A stretch of 44,725 nucleotides of DNA, taken from the NCBI GenBank assembly GCA_002368795.1, contig DFFG01000084.1, positions 1-44,725 on the forward strand. Direction: 5' to 3'. This DNA comes from Eubacterium sp. UBA3782. Lineage in GTDB: Bacteria > Bacillota > Clostridia > Lachnospirales > Lachnospiraceae. The notes below the pieces were generated by a model. The model did no database searches, was not told the DNA's origin, and saw only the letters and a program-made list of their open reading frames with translations. The stretch's first letter is position 1. Every line of letters begins with the position of its first letter. Made by a program: the position numbers and the translations under genes. This document shows, piece after piece, positions 23,781 to 32,222 of the stretch.

Positions 23781-24494
23781 CTATCCGCGGCTCATGGTCT
23801 CGTAGGCCAGGACCGCTGCATGTGCCGAGATATCGCAGGCCAGACGGTACATGGGCACCGTGTTGACCAGGCGGCTGGCACACATGACGTTCTGCTGCTT
23901 CTGCTCCCACCTGGCCGGCCGGAACAGCTGCTCCAGCGTGCGGCGCCTGCCCTCGGTGTAGCACAGCCTGTCGATCCTGCAGGTGTCCGCCTTCTCCAGA
24001 AAGGCGATTCCGCGGACCGGCATCTTTATATTCGTATTCAGGTGATCCTTGCCGTCCCAGGGTGTTCCGTATACATAAGGCACCCCGCCGACAAAACGGA
24101 TCAGCGGTTTGTCATCATTGATTATTGTCACGCTGCTGCCAAAGGTCTCCCGCCACATGCGGGTGTGGGTGGACTTTCCTGCACCGGACTTTCCGGCAAA
24201 CAAATAGGCACTCCCGTCCTTTGCCAGTGCGGACGCGTGGAAAAACAGCACATCGTGGAGCAGCGCCTGTTCGCAGTATGCCCGGTACACGGCGATACAT
24301 TCCAGATACTCATCGGAAAAGCCATCTCCCTCGAGCGCCCGTTCCCGCAAGGTCATAGCCTTCGTCACCTCGACGCGGATCTGCGGCACGATCTTGACGG
24401 GGCCGGTACACCGGTAATCCTCCATCTGTTTTAAGGTATATTCACCTGCTCCTTCGACGCTGACGATCAGGTCAGCCAGTCTGTACATCGGCAT
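23781..24494 (-). CDS. HPr-kinase-like P-loop protein
   Basis: A protein of 237 residues. The Walker A GKSGAGKSTHTRMW, the downstream DD-containing TIINDDKPLIR and the YGTPWDGKDHLN segment are like the HprK/PEP-carboxykinase fold relatives found beside peptide-modification genes in Firmicutes. True HPr kinase has a different N-terminal domain and HPr-contact regions, which I do not see. It lies between pduO and the PHP gene in the BMC operon. It may phosphorylate a small molecule or a locus protein; the opposing PHP hydrolase next door would suit a phosphorylation cycle. That is speculation. Confidence 0.75.
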   Translation of the reverse strand: MPMYRLADLIVSVEGAGEYTLKQMEDYRCTGPVKIVPQIRVEVTKAMTLRERALEGDGFSDEYLECIAVYRAYCEQALLHDVLFFHASALAKDGSAYLFAGKSGAGKSTHTRMWRETFGSSVTIINDDKPLIRFVGGVPYVYGTPWDGKDHLNTNIKMPVRGIAFLEKADTCRIDRLCYTEGRRRTLEQLFRPARWEQKQQNVMCASRLVNTVPMYRLACDISAHAAVLAYETMSRG

Positions 24495-24547
24495 GTCGTA
24501 TCCTCATCTTCCGGCTGCTATGCTGTAGGCCTTGCATGTTCTTGCAC

Positions 24548-25129
24548 TCAGTCTGTCCCGGATTTTTTTCCGGCTTCTTTCAGGACGTCCCGGATCACTT
24601 CATCCCGGATGCCCTCCGAGCGGATATGTTCTGCCCGGTAGTCGGCATAGCGTGCGGCGACATAGAGATAATCCGACAGGCGGTTGATGTACTGCATCGC
24701 CTTCCGGTCTGCCACGAATTTCTGCGCAACCACGCGGAACCGGCGCTCCGTTCTTCTGGCCACGGCTCTTGCCAGGTCCAGGCGGGAGGATTCCTCACAG
24801 CCGCCGTACAGGACAAAGTCCTTTACCCTGGGGAACGAGTCTTCCAGCTGGTCGATCCAGCGCTCCAGCTCCTCGGTCTCTTTCTCGTCGAAGCGGTATT
24901 CTTTTTTTATCGGATCGGCGACGCCTGCGGACATGTGCATCAGCATCCTCTGGATGTGGGCGAGCTGCGTCTTCATCGACTCATCTGCCAGCACCTTTGC
25001 GTGGCCGATGTGACTGTTGAGCTCATCGATGGTGCCGAGAAGCTCGATCCGGTCGTCGGTCTTCAAGACGCTCCTGCCTCCCAGAAGAGAGGTTCTTCCA
25101 TTGTCGCCGTTTCTGGTATAGATCTTCAT
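24548..25129 (-). CDS. pduO: ATP:cob(I)alamin adenosyltransferase, PduO type
   Basis: A protein of 193 residues that makes adenosylcobalamin for the diol dehydratase. Family motifs are the N-terminal YTRNGDNGRTSLLGG, GTIDELNSHIG, the central SSRLDLARAVARRTERR and the C-terminal NRLSDYLYVAARY. It corresponds to the catalytic N-terminal domain of longer PduO proteins; the extra heme-binding domain is absent. It follows pduH by 49 bp and has a poor ribosome site. With PduS and PduGH it completes cofactor repair. Confidence 0.95.
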   Translation of the reverse strand: MKIYTRNGDNGRTSLLGGRSVLKTDDRIELLGTIDELNSHIGHAKVLADESMKTQLAHIQRMLMHMSAGVADPIKKEYRFDEKETEELERWIDQLEDSFPRVKDFVLYGGCEESSRLDLARAVARRTERRFRVVAQKFVADRKAMQYINRLSDYLYVAARYADYRAEHIRSEGIRDEVIRDVLKEAGKKSGTD

Positions 25130-25178
25130 CTTATAACCCGTTCTGCCTCTGTGGGCAGCCTGTATCCTGCGCGTTCTG

Positions 25179-25514
25179 TCACTGATCTTTCAATCCAAGT
25201 TTCTTGATGATCCTGGCACTGTTCGCGCCGGTGTCCCTGCACTGCTGAAACGTGGGCATATGATAGAAGGCGGCATTGCTGCCTTTTTTCAGCCCCCGCA
25301 TCTGCAGGGCGATGTCCACTCCCGCGACCCCGATGCCCGAGCCGAGCATGGAGTCTCTGGCCGCCTCAAAGGCCAGTGTATCCGGATCAGCATCCTCCCG
25401 CTCGTAGGTCTCGGAATAGATGCCCTCCTCCTCGATGCCTGCGCGGATCTCCCGGAGGAAATCCTCGTCCGCATCGTGGGTGTAGATAAATATGGACGGT
25501 CTCCGTGTGATCAT
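25179..25514 (-). CDS. pduH: Diol dehydratase reactivase small subunit
   Basis: A protein of 111 residues, of DdrB/PduH type. The segments SIFIYTHDADEDFLREI and LGSGIGVAGVDIALQMRGL are typical; the latter resembles a region of the dehydratase medium subunit with which it exchanges. With PduG it releases damaged cobalamin from inactivated diol dehydratase. Its ATG overlaps the pduG stop by 4 bp (ATGA), showing translational coupling. Confidence 0.93.
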   Translation of the reverse strand: MITRRPSIFIYTHDADEDFLREIRAGIEEEGIYSETYEREDADPDTLAFEAARDSMLGSGIGVAGVDIALQMRGLKKGSNAAFYHMPTFQQCRDTGANSARIIKKLGLKDQ

Positions 25515-27328
25515 TTTGCATCTCCCATATAGGAAAGAACAAGGCCTGTGGCTACTGCGTTCCTGGGGCCTTCGCTTCCCCGGATGTTGCCTCTTCCGCA
25601 GACGATCCGGTACCCGGCGAATTCCTCCATCAGCATCTCCGGGATCTCGAAGTCAAGGGCTGAGCCTCCCACAAGCACCACGTTGGAGATATTTTTCAGA
25701 TTGTGGTCCGGCGCTACCGTTTCCAGGGCACGCACGGCGTTGGTCATAAAGACCTTCCGTTTGGCGTCCCGGCGGACCTGCCGGATCTTTTCCATGGGGA
25801 TATCCTTCTCCACCCGGATCAGCCGGTCTCCTGCAAGCAGGACGACTCTGCCGTAGAACCGGGGATCGATGGAATCCTCCACAAAGTGCATCTCGCCGCT
25901 CTCCATCCGCATGTGGAACAGGCTCTCCACCTTTGCCAGCGGATACCGCTTGATCTGCTCCGCCATGTGGCGGTCCTCCAGGCCAAGCTCCGTCTGGATC
26001 AGCATGGAGACCAGCTCGCCTGCGCCGGCCTGATGGGTCAGCTGTATGCTGCCGTCCTTCTGGATGACGGCTGCGTCTGTGGAGCCGCCGCCCATGTCCA
26101 GGATCGCCAGCGGGAGCTGGGTTCCCGGTGTGGTCAGCGCGCCGAGGGTTGCCATGACAGCCTCTACACCGCCCACAACGACCCGGCAGTGCAGCTCGCT
26201 CTCGAGCCGCTCCGCGATCCGGCGCATCGGCAGCTGCTGGGTCCGCACCATGGCGGCAATGCCGACGGCCTTTTCCAGGCAGGTCTCGCCGGCCAGCGCA
26301 CCGGAGATCAGCACCGGAGCGAGGGTATCGACGGCCAGGATATCTGTGATCCTGATCTCGCCGGCGGAATCGCCGCTGACGTCCCGCATGCCCTTTTTGA
26401 TACGGGAAAGCATATTCCCGACGTTTGTATTCTCACTGCCGTCCACATCCCGGACCTGTCCGGCGCTGCGCACGGCATCCATGATCCGCTCTGCGCCTTC
26501 ATCCAGGCTGACAGTCACCGGATGGTCGCCGTCGATCATGATCTCACCGGCCGGCAGCACATTTTCCCGGATGTCTCCGTTCGGCGTCTTGATGACGACC
26601 GCGCTGCGGCTGCCGATCAGACTCTTCGCGATCGGGGTGACGCTCTTTGTCTCCTCCGGCGTCAGATGAAGCAGCGTTGCGATTCCGTAAGGATTGGACA
26701 GCATCCGGATCGACTGGCCCGGAAGCGCCACCTCGATGGCCGCCTCTTTTCCTTCAGGCACCCGGTCGATCTTGGCTACCTCATCCACGATCGGGATCTT
26801 CCGGCGGATCCTGTTTTCCACCAGGACAGCTTCATCTGCCTGCAGGATCATGCCGACGATCTCGATGCGGTCCGCCTCCTTGTCCGTCCCGGCGGCGATC
26901 TCCTCATAGGTGTGCTCACGTCCGGCCACTACGATATACGGCCTGCCAGGAACCGCCTGGGAAAGATGCTCGAACCGGATCAGAAAGCCTGCCGCCTGCC
27001 CGGCGCCTGCCGGTGTGGAGGGGTTGTGACCGATCATGGAGGAATCGGTAATAATCGTTTCTGTGAGGGTCTCCATGGCCGTATCGCCGATGACGGGGGC
27101 CGCCTCGTTCAGGCGGATCAGATCCAGATCCTCGATATCCTTTCCGATGGCTCCCATGGCCGTCTTCAGCGCCGTACGGATCCCGTGGATATTGGCAAGT
27201 GTGCCCTTTGTACCGGTCGTCATGACCGAAGAGCCGGTCAGAAACCGCACAGACCGGCCCTGGCCAAACTCGCCTACACAGACCTCAGTTGTGGAATTTC
27301 CGATATCAACACCTGCGACAATACTCAA
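25511..27328 (-). CDS. pduG: Diol dehydratase reactivase large subunit
   Basis: A protein of 605 residues, of DdrA/PduG type, an Hsp70-like ATPase. The N-terminal phosphate loop is VAGVDIGNSTTEVCVGEF and the second ATPase motif ILDMGGGSTDAAVI. It drives release of inactive cobalamin from the dehydratase. The start is TTG at 27328, overlapping the pduE stop codon, with GAGGGA upstream; no ATG is near. It lies in the standard order pduC-D-E-G-H. Confidence 0.94.
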   Translation of the reverse strand: MSIVAGVDIGNSTTEVCVGEFGQGRSVRFLTGSSVMTTGTKGTLANIHGIRTALKTAMGAIGKDIEDLDLIRLNEAAPVIGDTAMETLTETIITDSSMIGHNPSTPAGAGQAAGFLIRFEHLSQAVPGRPYIVVAGREHTYEEIAAGTDKEADRIEIVGMILQADEAVLVENRIRRKIPIVDEVAKIDRVPEGKEAAIEVALPGQSIRMLSNPYGIATLLHLTPEETKSVTPIAKSLIGSRSAVVIKTPNGDIRENVLPAGEIMIDGDHPVTVSLDEGAERIMDAVRSAGQVRDVDGSENTNVGNMLSRIKKGMRDVSGDSAGEIRITDILAVDTLAPVLISGALAGETCLEKAVGIAAMVRTQQLPMRRIAERLESELHCRVVVGGVEAVMATLGALTTPGTQLPLAILDMGGGSTDAAVIQKDGSIQLTHQAGAGELVSMLIQTELGLEDRHMAEQIKRYPLAKVESLFHMRMESGEMHFVEDSIDPRFYGRVVLLAGDRLIRVEKDIPMEKIRQVRRDAKRKVFMTNAVRALETVAPDHNLKNISNVVLVGGSALDFEIPEMLMEEFAGYRIVCGRGNIRGSEGPRNAVATGLVLSYMGDAK

Positions 27329-27717
27329 AGAAGGATCCCTCTTTTCTCGTAGATCTCCATGGCCTCAAGCACCAGCTTTGCGCAGTGAGGCGCATGGTAG
27401 GTATTCAAAAGCTCCTGCGCCATCTGCACCAGCTCCAGCTTTGTGGAGCGGTTCGGACGGAGCTTGTCGTACATTTTCAAAATAACATCATCCGGCACGT
27501 TGATCAGCTCTGCTGCACGCTCGAAGTTTTTCTCCATCGGCGGATTGTCAGCCTCGGCTGCGACCTGTCCCTGTGCCTTCAGGGTCTCCTTCGATACCTT
27601 GATGTCCTCGGAGGAGATATGCCCCTTCATCACCTCATCCAGTGTGATGTCGGAAAGCTTCTTGCCTGTCTTGGACCGGATCGACTCTCTTTCGTGTTCA
27701 CCCAGCGGATACTGCAT
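27325..27717 (-). CDS. pduE: Propanediol dehydratase small subunit
   Basis: A protein of 130 residues, somewhat short for PduE, lacking a long N-terminal targeting tail. It has the conserved MQYPLGEHERESIRSKTGK start region and the C-terminal helices RPNRSTKLELVQMAQELLNT and EAMEIYEKRGI. It forms the alpha2-beta2-gamma2 enzyme with PduC and PduD. The ATG directly follows the pduD stop, with GGGAGG upstream. Confidence 0.94.
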   Translation of the reverse strand: MQYPLGEHERESIRSKTGKKLSDITLDEVMKGHISSEDIKVSKETLKAQGQVAAEADNPPMEKNFERAAELINVPDDVILKMYDKLRPNRSTKLELVQMAQELLNTYHAPHCAKLVLEAMEIYEKRGILL

Positions 27718-28419
27718 TTATCTTTCCTCCCACTCGATCGCCTTGAGATTGTAGTCAAGCTGCTCTGTCTCGGCGATGTGCATGATGGCTGCCTTTACCT
27801 GGTACTTCGGCCGCACCATCGGATCGTTGACCGACGGTACCGGCACGACCTGCTCGCCCTTTACATATTTGGCCGCGTTCTTTCCGATGTGCCGGTAGGT
27901 CTCCAGCGTCATCAGCGGGGCCTGAGGAAACAGCTCCAGGTTGGAAAGGGGGTACAGATCCTTCTGGTGGATAACGGTCGTTCCCTTGGACTGGATGCCG
28001 ATGCCGATGCCGGAGCCGGAAAGCTTTGCCGATTCCAGAGCCATAAAGCATACATCCGAGGTATCCAGGATCTTGACGACCCGGGGGACCATTCCCTCCT
28101 CCTCAATGCCTGCCTTGACGTTCCGCAGCACATCCTCCAGGGGAATGCCGCAGATCGTCTTTTTGATCTCCCGCTGGAAAGCGGCGCCGACGCCGATCAC
28201 GACCTCCTTGGGGTCTGTGCCCTGCTTTGCCGGCGGATAGGATGAGTAGTCGGTCTTTTTCAGGTTGATGCGCTCCTGCCCTGCCATGGAGGGAACATCG
28301 TCCTCCGGCAGTGCGCCGTTTGACGGTACAGAGGGGATCTCCCCGCTGCCGGAGCGGCCCTGCAGTGCCGCGATGACCGCGGCTGTGACCTGTCTTACAA
28401 GCTCTTCACTGTATTCCAT
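27718..28419 (-). CDS. pduD: Propanediol dehydratase medium subunit with encapsulation peptide
   Basis: A protein of 233 residues. The N-terminal helix EYSEELVRQVTAAVIAALQG followed by a Gly/Ser/Pro linker is a PduD-type encapsulation peptide that brings the whole dehydratase into the compartment. The domain from about residue 65 contains VIGVGAAFQREIKKTICGIP and SGIGIGIQSKGTTVIHQKDL, which contact adenosylcobalamin. It lies 15 bp after pduC, with a GGGAGG site. Confidence 0.95.
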   Translation of the reverse strand: MEYSEELVRQVTAAVIAALQGRSGSGEIPSVPSNGALPEDDVPSMAGQERINLKKTDYSSYPPAKQGTDPKEVVIGVGAAFQREIKKTICGIPLEDVLRNVKAGIEEEGMVPRVVKILDTSDVCFMALESAKLSGSGIGIGIQSKGTTVIHQKDLYPLSNLELFPQAPLMTLETYRHIGKNAAKYVKGEQVVPVPSVNDPMVRPKYQVKAAIMHIAETEQLDYNLKAIEWEER

Positions 28420-28434
28420 TGCCGTTCCTCCCTG

Positions 28435-30099
28435 TCAGATATCTTTCGGGTTGATCCGGTGGGGGATCCTTTTGATCTCCTCCCAGCGCTCACCCTCGAC
28501 ACGGTAGCCGGTTCCCGGTCCCATATAGTCATTCGGCGTGTTGACGCCGCTCATCACGTGGAAGTTCCGGTCCAGGATGGCCGCTGTCTGCATGTAGTCG
28601 CCGATCACACGCTGCTTGAGCATGTTCAGCACACTCTCCGCCACATCGGTAAAGCCGGACTCTGCCAGCGCACGCACGATGTCGATGCCGGTGATGCCTC
28701 GCTTCAGCACATCCTCACAGCTCATCAGATCCGCGGTAACGTCCCTGGGAAGCGTATCCTTGCTGCCGTGGGCGTAGGTGATGGCTTCCACCTGCTCGTC
28801 GGTGACGGCAGCCAGACCCAGCTGACGGAATACCGCCTGGACAGCCCGGGCTGCCTTGTTCCGCACAGCGATGGTCTCCTTCTCTGTGACGGGACGCAGG
28901 CCGCCGTCGACCTGCATGTCACGCTGGAAGACGTTGTAATCGTCAAAGTCCTCCGCATCGAAATTGGATCCGGCGAACATATTGTCATAGTTCGGCTCTG
29001 CGGCATAGCCGGAGAAGATGAAGTCCGTTCCGGGAAGGAACTGGAGCATCGTCCTGGCCGTGCGGCGCATGTCCGAATTGGAAAAGCTCTGGTCATTGGA
29101 GGAAGCGCACTCGAGGCCGAGCAGCGCAGCCACCAGGTTCTCACCGATGACCTCACGGATACCGGCCGGCACAGAGCCCGGAATGCCGATGCAGCTGACC
29201 GAACCATTCTGGATGCCCTGGCTGCCTGCGCCCTTGGTCACATAGAGACAGCGGCACTCCAGATAGAGCATGGACTTCTTTTCGCTGTTGCCCATCAGGA
29301 CCTCAGAACCGGAGCCGGAGGTGAAACGTACCTTCAGTCCGCGGGAGGCGTAGGCCGAATTCAGGAACGCCTTGGAGTAAGGAGTATCATCGCCATCGAT
29401 GAATACCTTCTCCGTGCCGTAGACAGAAAGGGTCTCGGCATAGGTCGTCAGACCGCGGATGCCCAGATCCAGCTCGGTCGCCTCCTCGGCGGAGCACTGG
29501 GTCAGGACGCCGGGACGACCAACCTGGGAACCGATCAGCAGACCGATGGCATCCAGGGGCGCATATCTGGCGACACCCATGGTCGTCTCCTCCTCGGCAA
29601 AACCGCGGAGCGCACCCTCTGCCGCATCAGCGGCGATCTGTACCGGGTCGTCCTTGAGGTTCGTGATGTGGGCCTGGTTGCCGGGACGCTTTCTGGCACG
29701 CATCTTCTGCATGCCCATCATCATCTCGACGACATTCAGCTCGTTCATGACCTCGCACATCTTTGCCGGTGTAATACCGGAGATCACCTCCAGCACCTCT
29801 TTCCGGGAGACGTTGATGTCGACGATCATCCGGGCGATCTTCAGGGAAGAGATCGCCATAGAGGCCTCTGCCCGGCTGATATTGATGGCATAATCCGCGA
29901 TAAACTGATCAAGGAAGTCGAAATCCGCCCGCGCCTTGCCATCCAGCTCGGTGATCACACCGTTCTCGACACGCACGGAAGGCTTGGGATCGTAAGGGCT
30001 TGACATAGCCACAAAGCCCTTCTCCGGCCACTCATTGATATAGCCGTCCATATTGACCGGACGCTTGTCCAGTACTTCAAAACGCTTTGATCTTTTCAC
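28435..30099 (-). CDS. pduC: B12-dependent propanediol dehydratase large subunit
   Basis: A protein of 554 residues, full length for the family, that dehydrates 1,2-propanediol (possibly also glycerol) to the aldehyde by adenosylcobalamin radical chemistry. Conserved catalytic regions are RPGNQAHITN (substrate-binding His) and GFAEEETTMGVARYAPLDA (metal/substrate Glu), then SGSGSEVLMG and QGIQNGSVSC. The start is GTG at 30099 with AGGAG upstream. It is the first gene of the locus, behind the promoter at 30143-30171. A glycyl-radical dehydratase is not present in the window. Confidence 0.97.
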   Translation of the reverse strand: MKRSKRFEVLDKRPVNMDGYINEWPEKGFVAMSSPYDPKPSVRVENGVITELDGKARADFDFLDQFIADYAINISRAEASMAISSLKIARMIVDINVSRKEVLEVISGITPAKMCEVMNELNVVEMMMGMQKMRARKRPGNQAHITNLKDDPVQIAADAAEGALRGFAEEETTMGVARYAPLDAIGLLIGSQVGRPGVLTQCSAEEATELDLGIRGLTTYAETLSVYGTEKVFIDGDDTPYSKAFLNSAYASRGLKVRFTSGSGSEVLMGNSEKKSMLYLECRCLYVTKGAGSQGIQNGSVSCIGIPGSVPAGIREVIGENLVAALLGLECASSNDQSFSNSDMRRTARTMLQFLPGTDFIFSGYAAEPNYDNMFAGSNFDAEDFDDYNVFQRDMQVDGGLRPVTEKETIAVRNKAARAVQAVFRQLGLAAVTDEQVEAITYAHGSKDTLPRDVTADLMSCEDVLKRGITGIDIVRALAESGFTDVAESVLNMLKQRVIGDYMQTAAILDRNFHVMSGVNTPNDYMGPGTGYRVEGERWEEIKRIPHRINPKDI

Positions 30100-30142
30100 G
30101 ATAAACTCCTAATCCGGGGAATACTCTTATGATATCTCCGTT

Positions 30143-30171
30143 ATTATAGTGCAAACCAAAGAAATAATCAA
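30143..30171 (-). promoter_or_regulatory. Main BMC promoter before pduC
   Basis: TTGATT (-35) and consensus TATAAT (-10) with a 17-bp spacer, about 45 bp before the pduC start. The 12-mer CGATTCTATTGA (30168-30179) overlaps the -35 exactly as in the aldolase promoter. No cobalamin riboswitch fits into the short leader. Confidence 0.75.
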
Positions 30172-30211
30172 TAGAATCGGGCGTTAATCTTTCACAAATC
30201 CACAATTTCTC

Positions 30212-30260
30212 CCACATAAAATAACAAAATCCCACAACCGTGCAGGCGCATAGCTGTGGG
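30212..30260 (-). terminator. Terminator after the ABC exporter operon
   Basis: CCCACA and TGTGGG arms around a G/C-containing loop, followed on the minus strand by ATTTTGTTATTTT, 22 bp after the exporter stop codon. It insulates the BMC operon. Confidence 0.65.
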
Positions 30261-30282
30261 ATTCTGTTTATTTCCTTGTTTT

Positions 30283-32100
30283 TCAGGCACTAAGCGACTC
30301 GTTCTCGAACTGCTGGCGGTAGAGCTGGTAATAATAGCCCCGCTTCTGCATCAGTTCCCGGTGCGTGCCCTGCTCCACGATCCTGCCGTCCCGGACGGCC
30401 AGGATGATATCCGCGTCCACCACGGTGGAGAGACGGTGGGCAATGACAAAGGAGGTCCTTCCGCGGATGATCGTGTCGATCGCCTCCTGGATCGCCTTTT
30501 CTGTCACCGTATCGATCGAGGAGGTCGCCTCGTCCAGCACCAGGATGCGAGGATCCGAAAGCAGTGCCCTGGTAAAGGACAGCAGCTGTTTTTCTCCGGT
30601 GGAGAGCAGGTCTCCGCCCTCTCCGACCTCGGCATCCAGGCCGCCCTCCATCTTGCCCAGCATGAAATCAGCCGAAACCAGACGCATGGCCTCCATGATC
30701 TCCTCGTCGGTGGCATCTGGCTTTCCATAGCGGAGGTTGTCCCGCACCGTTCCGGAAAACAGGTGAGGGCTCTGAAGAACATAGCCGATGCTGCTGTGCA
30801 GCCAGAGCTGGGACCGTTCCCGGGCATCCCGCCCGTCGATGAGGATCCTGCCCTCGGTCGGCTCATAGAAGCGGCAGACCAGATTGACCAGGGTCGACTT
30901 GCCTGCGCCGGTCTCGCCGACGATCGCCACGTTTGTCCCCTGCGGGATCTTCAGGCTGAAGTGCTCCAGAACGTTTTCCTCCCCGTCGGGATACCGGAAG
31001 GTCACATCCGCAAATTCCACATCCCCGTGCAGGGGCTCCCAGTTCTCCTTTTTCGGATGGAAATTGTCGCCATACCGTTCGATGACCTCGGGGCTGTCCG
31101 CCACATCCGAGACCTCGCTGACCAGAGCATCGAACCTCTCGATGTTTGCCTGGATCGCGATCAGAGCCGCAATGGTGGTGATCGTCTGCTCGATGGGCTC
31201 CAGAATACCTACCGCGTAGGTCATGAACACCGAGAGCATACCGATCTTTGCCGCTCCCTCCATCGTGATCAGGCCGCCCTGCCACAGGACCATCGCCAGG
31301 GCAAAGGAGGACATCAAGGTCACCAGGGACAAAAACAGGGAGGAATGGTGGGCCGTCTTTACTGAGGTGCGGTACATCTGTGCCGTATCCCTGCGGAAAT
31401 CTCCGTTGATCCGGTCCTCGATCACCAGCGTTTTGATACTTCTCGCTCCGGTGATGCCCTCGTTGAAATCACCGGTGATCGTCGAATTGATCTCCCGGAT
31501 CTGCCGGTTGAGGACGATAAGCTTCCGCTGGAAATAGATGATCACGGCAACTGCCACCGGCACCAGAAGGGTCACATAAAAGGCCAGGCGGACATTTAGC
31601 AGATACATGGAAACAAATACGCTGATGATATAGGAAACATTCCACACGAAATCCATCATCCGCCACGCGACCAGCTCGCCGATCTTTCCCGTATCGCTCA
31701 TGACCCGAGCATGGATGTAGCCCACATTGTGCTGGTTGAAATAGGCAAAGGACAGGGTCTGCAGATGATTGAAGGCCTTGTTTCTGAGATCCTGATCGAT
31801 CAGCATCTCGATCCGGCCGCACTGGTACAGACTGTAGTAGTCATCCAGCCCCTGCAGCACCATCAGGCCAAGGTACAGGGCGGCAAATCCGCCGAGGCCT
31901 GCCACCGTCCGGCCTGCCACGAAATGGTCAAGAGCATAACTGTTGAACAGCGGGTAGATGGTGTCGGCCAGACTGCTGAGGATGCCCAGGAAGATCATCA
32001 GCAGGATCGTCCCCCGGTAGGGCTTCAGATAGGGCAGAAGTTTGGGAAATCCAAACAGCGGAAGCGATTTTGTCTGCGCTTCCTGTTTTGTCTCATCCAT
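30283..32100 (-). CDS. ABC exporter subunit (type IV, canonical ATPase site)
   Basis: A half-transporter of 605 residues. Six membrane helices occupy about residues 20-330, followed by an ATPase domain with Walker A GETGAGKST, signature LSTGEKQLL and Walker B LVLDEATSSID with the catalytic Glu. The helix pattern and length match multidrug or lipid exporters such as YheI/YheH and TM287/288. It pairs with the gene just upstream (122 bp gap) to form a heterodimer. The substrate is not predictable. AAAGGAGG precedes the start. Confidence 0.92.
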   Translation of the reverse strand: MDETKQEAQTKSLPLFGFPKLLPYLKPYRGTILLMIFLGILSSLADTIYPLFNSYALDHFVAGRTVAGLGGFAALYLGLMVLQGLDDYYSLYQCGRIEMLIDQDLRNKAFNHLQTLSFAYFNQHNVGYIHARVMSDTGKIGELVAWRMMDFVWNVSYIISVFVSMYLLNVRLAFYVTLLVPVAVAVIIYFQRKLIVLNRQIREINSTITGDFNEGITGARSIKTLVIEDRINGDFRRDTAQMYRTSVKTAHHSSLFLSLVTLMSSFALAMVLWQGGLITMEGAAKIGMLSVFMTYAVGILEPIEQTITTIAALIAIQANIERFDALVSEVSDVADSPEVIERYGDNFHPKKENWEPLHGDVEFADVTFRYPDGEENVLEHFSLKIPQGTNVAIVGETGAGKSTLVNLVCRFYEPTEGRILIDGRDARERSQLWLHSSIGYVLQSPHLFSGTVRDNLRYGKPDATDEEIMEAMRLVSADFMLGKMEGGLDAEVGEGGDLLSTGEKQLLSFTRALLSDPRILVLDEATSSIDTVTEKAIQEAIDTIIRGRTSFVIAHRLSTVVDADIILAVRDGRIVEQGTHRELMQKRGYYYQLYRQQFENESLSA

Positions 32101-32222
32101 ATGCCGTCCAGCCTCCTTTCTTTCCTGTTTATTTACGGTATGCCTGCCAGAGAGTACCTCTGGTTTGCTGCTGATCTATGTTGATAGAGCCGTATGCGGT
32201 GCGTGCTGCGCACCTGCAGTAC

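Noticed and set aside
30100..30282. Cobalamin riboswitch before pduC
   Set aside because: The distance from the promoter to the pduC start is about 45 bp, too short for a B12 riboswitch, and the B12-box consensus is not seen.
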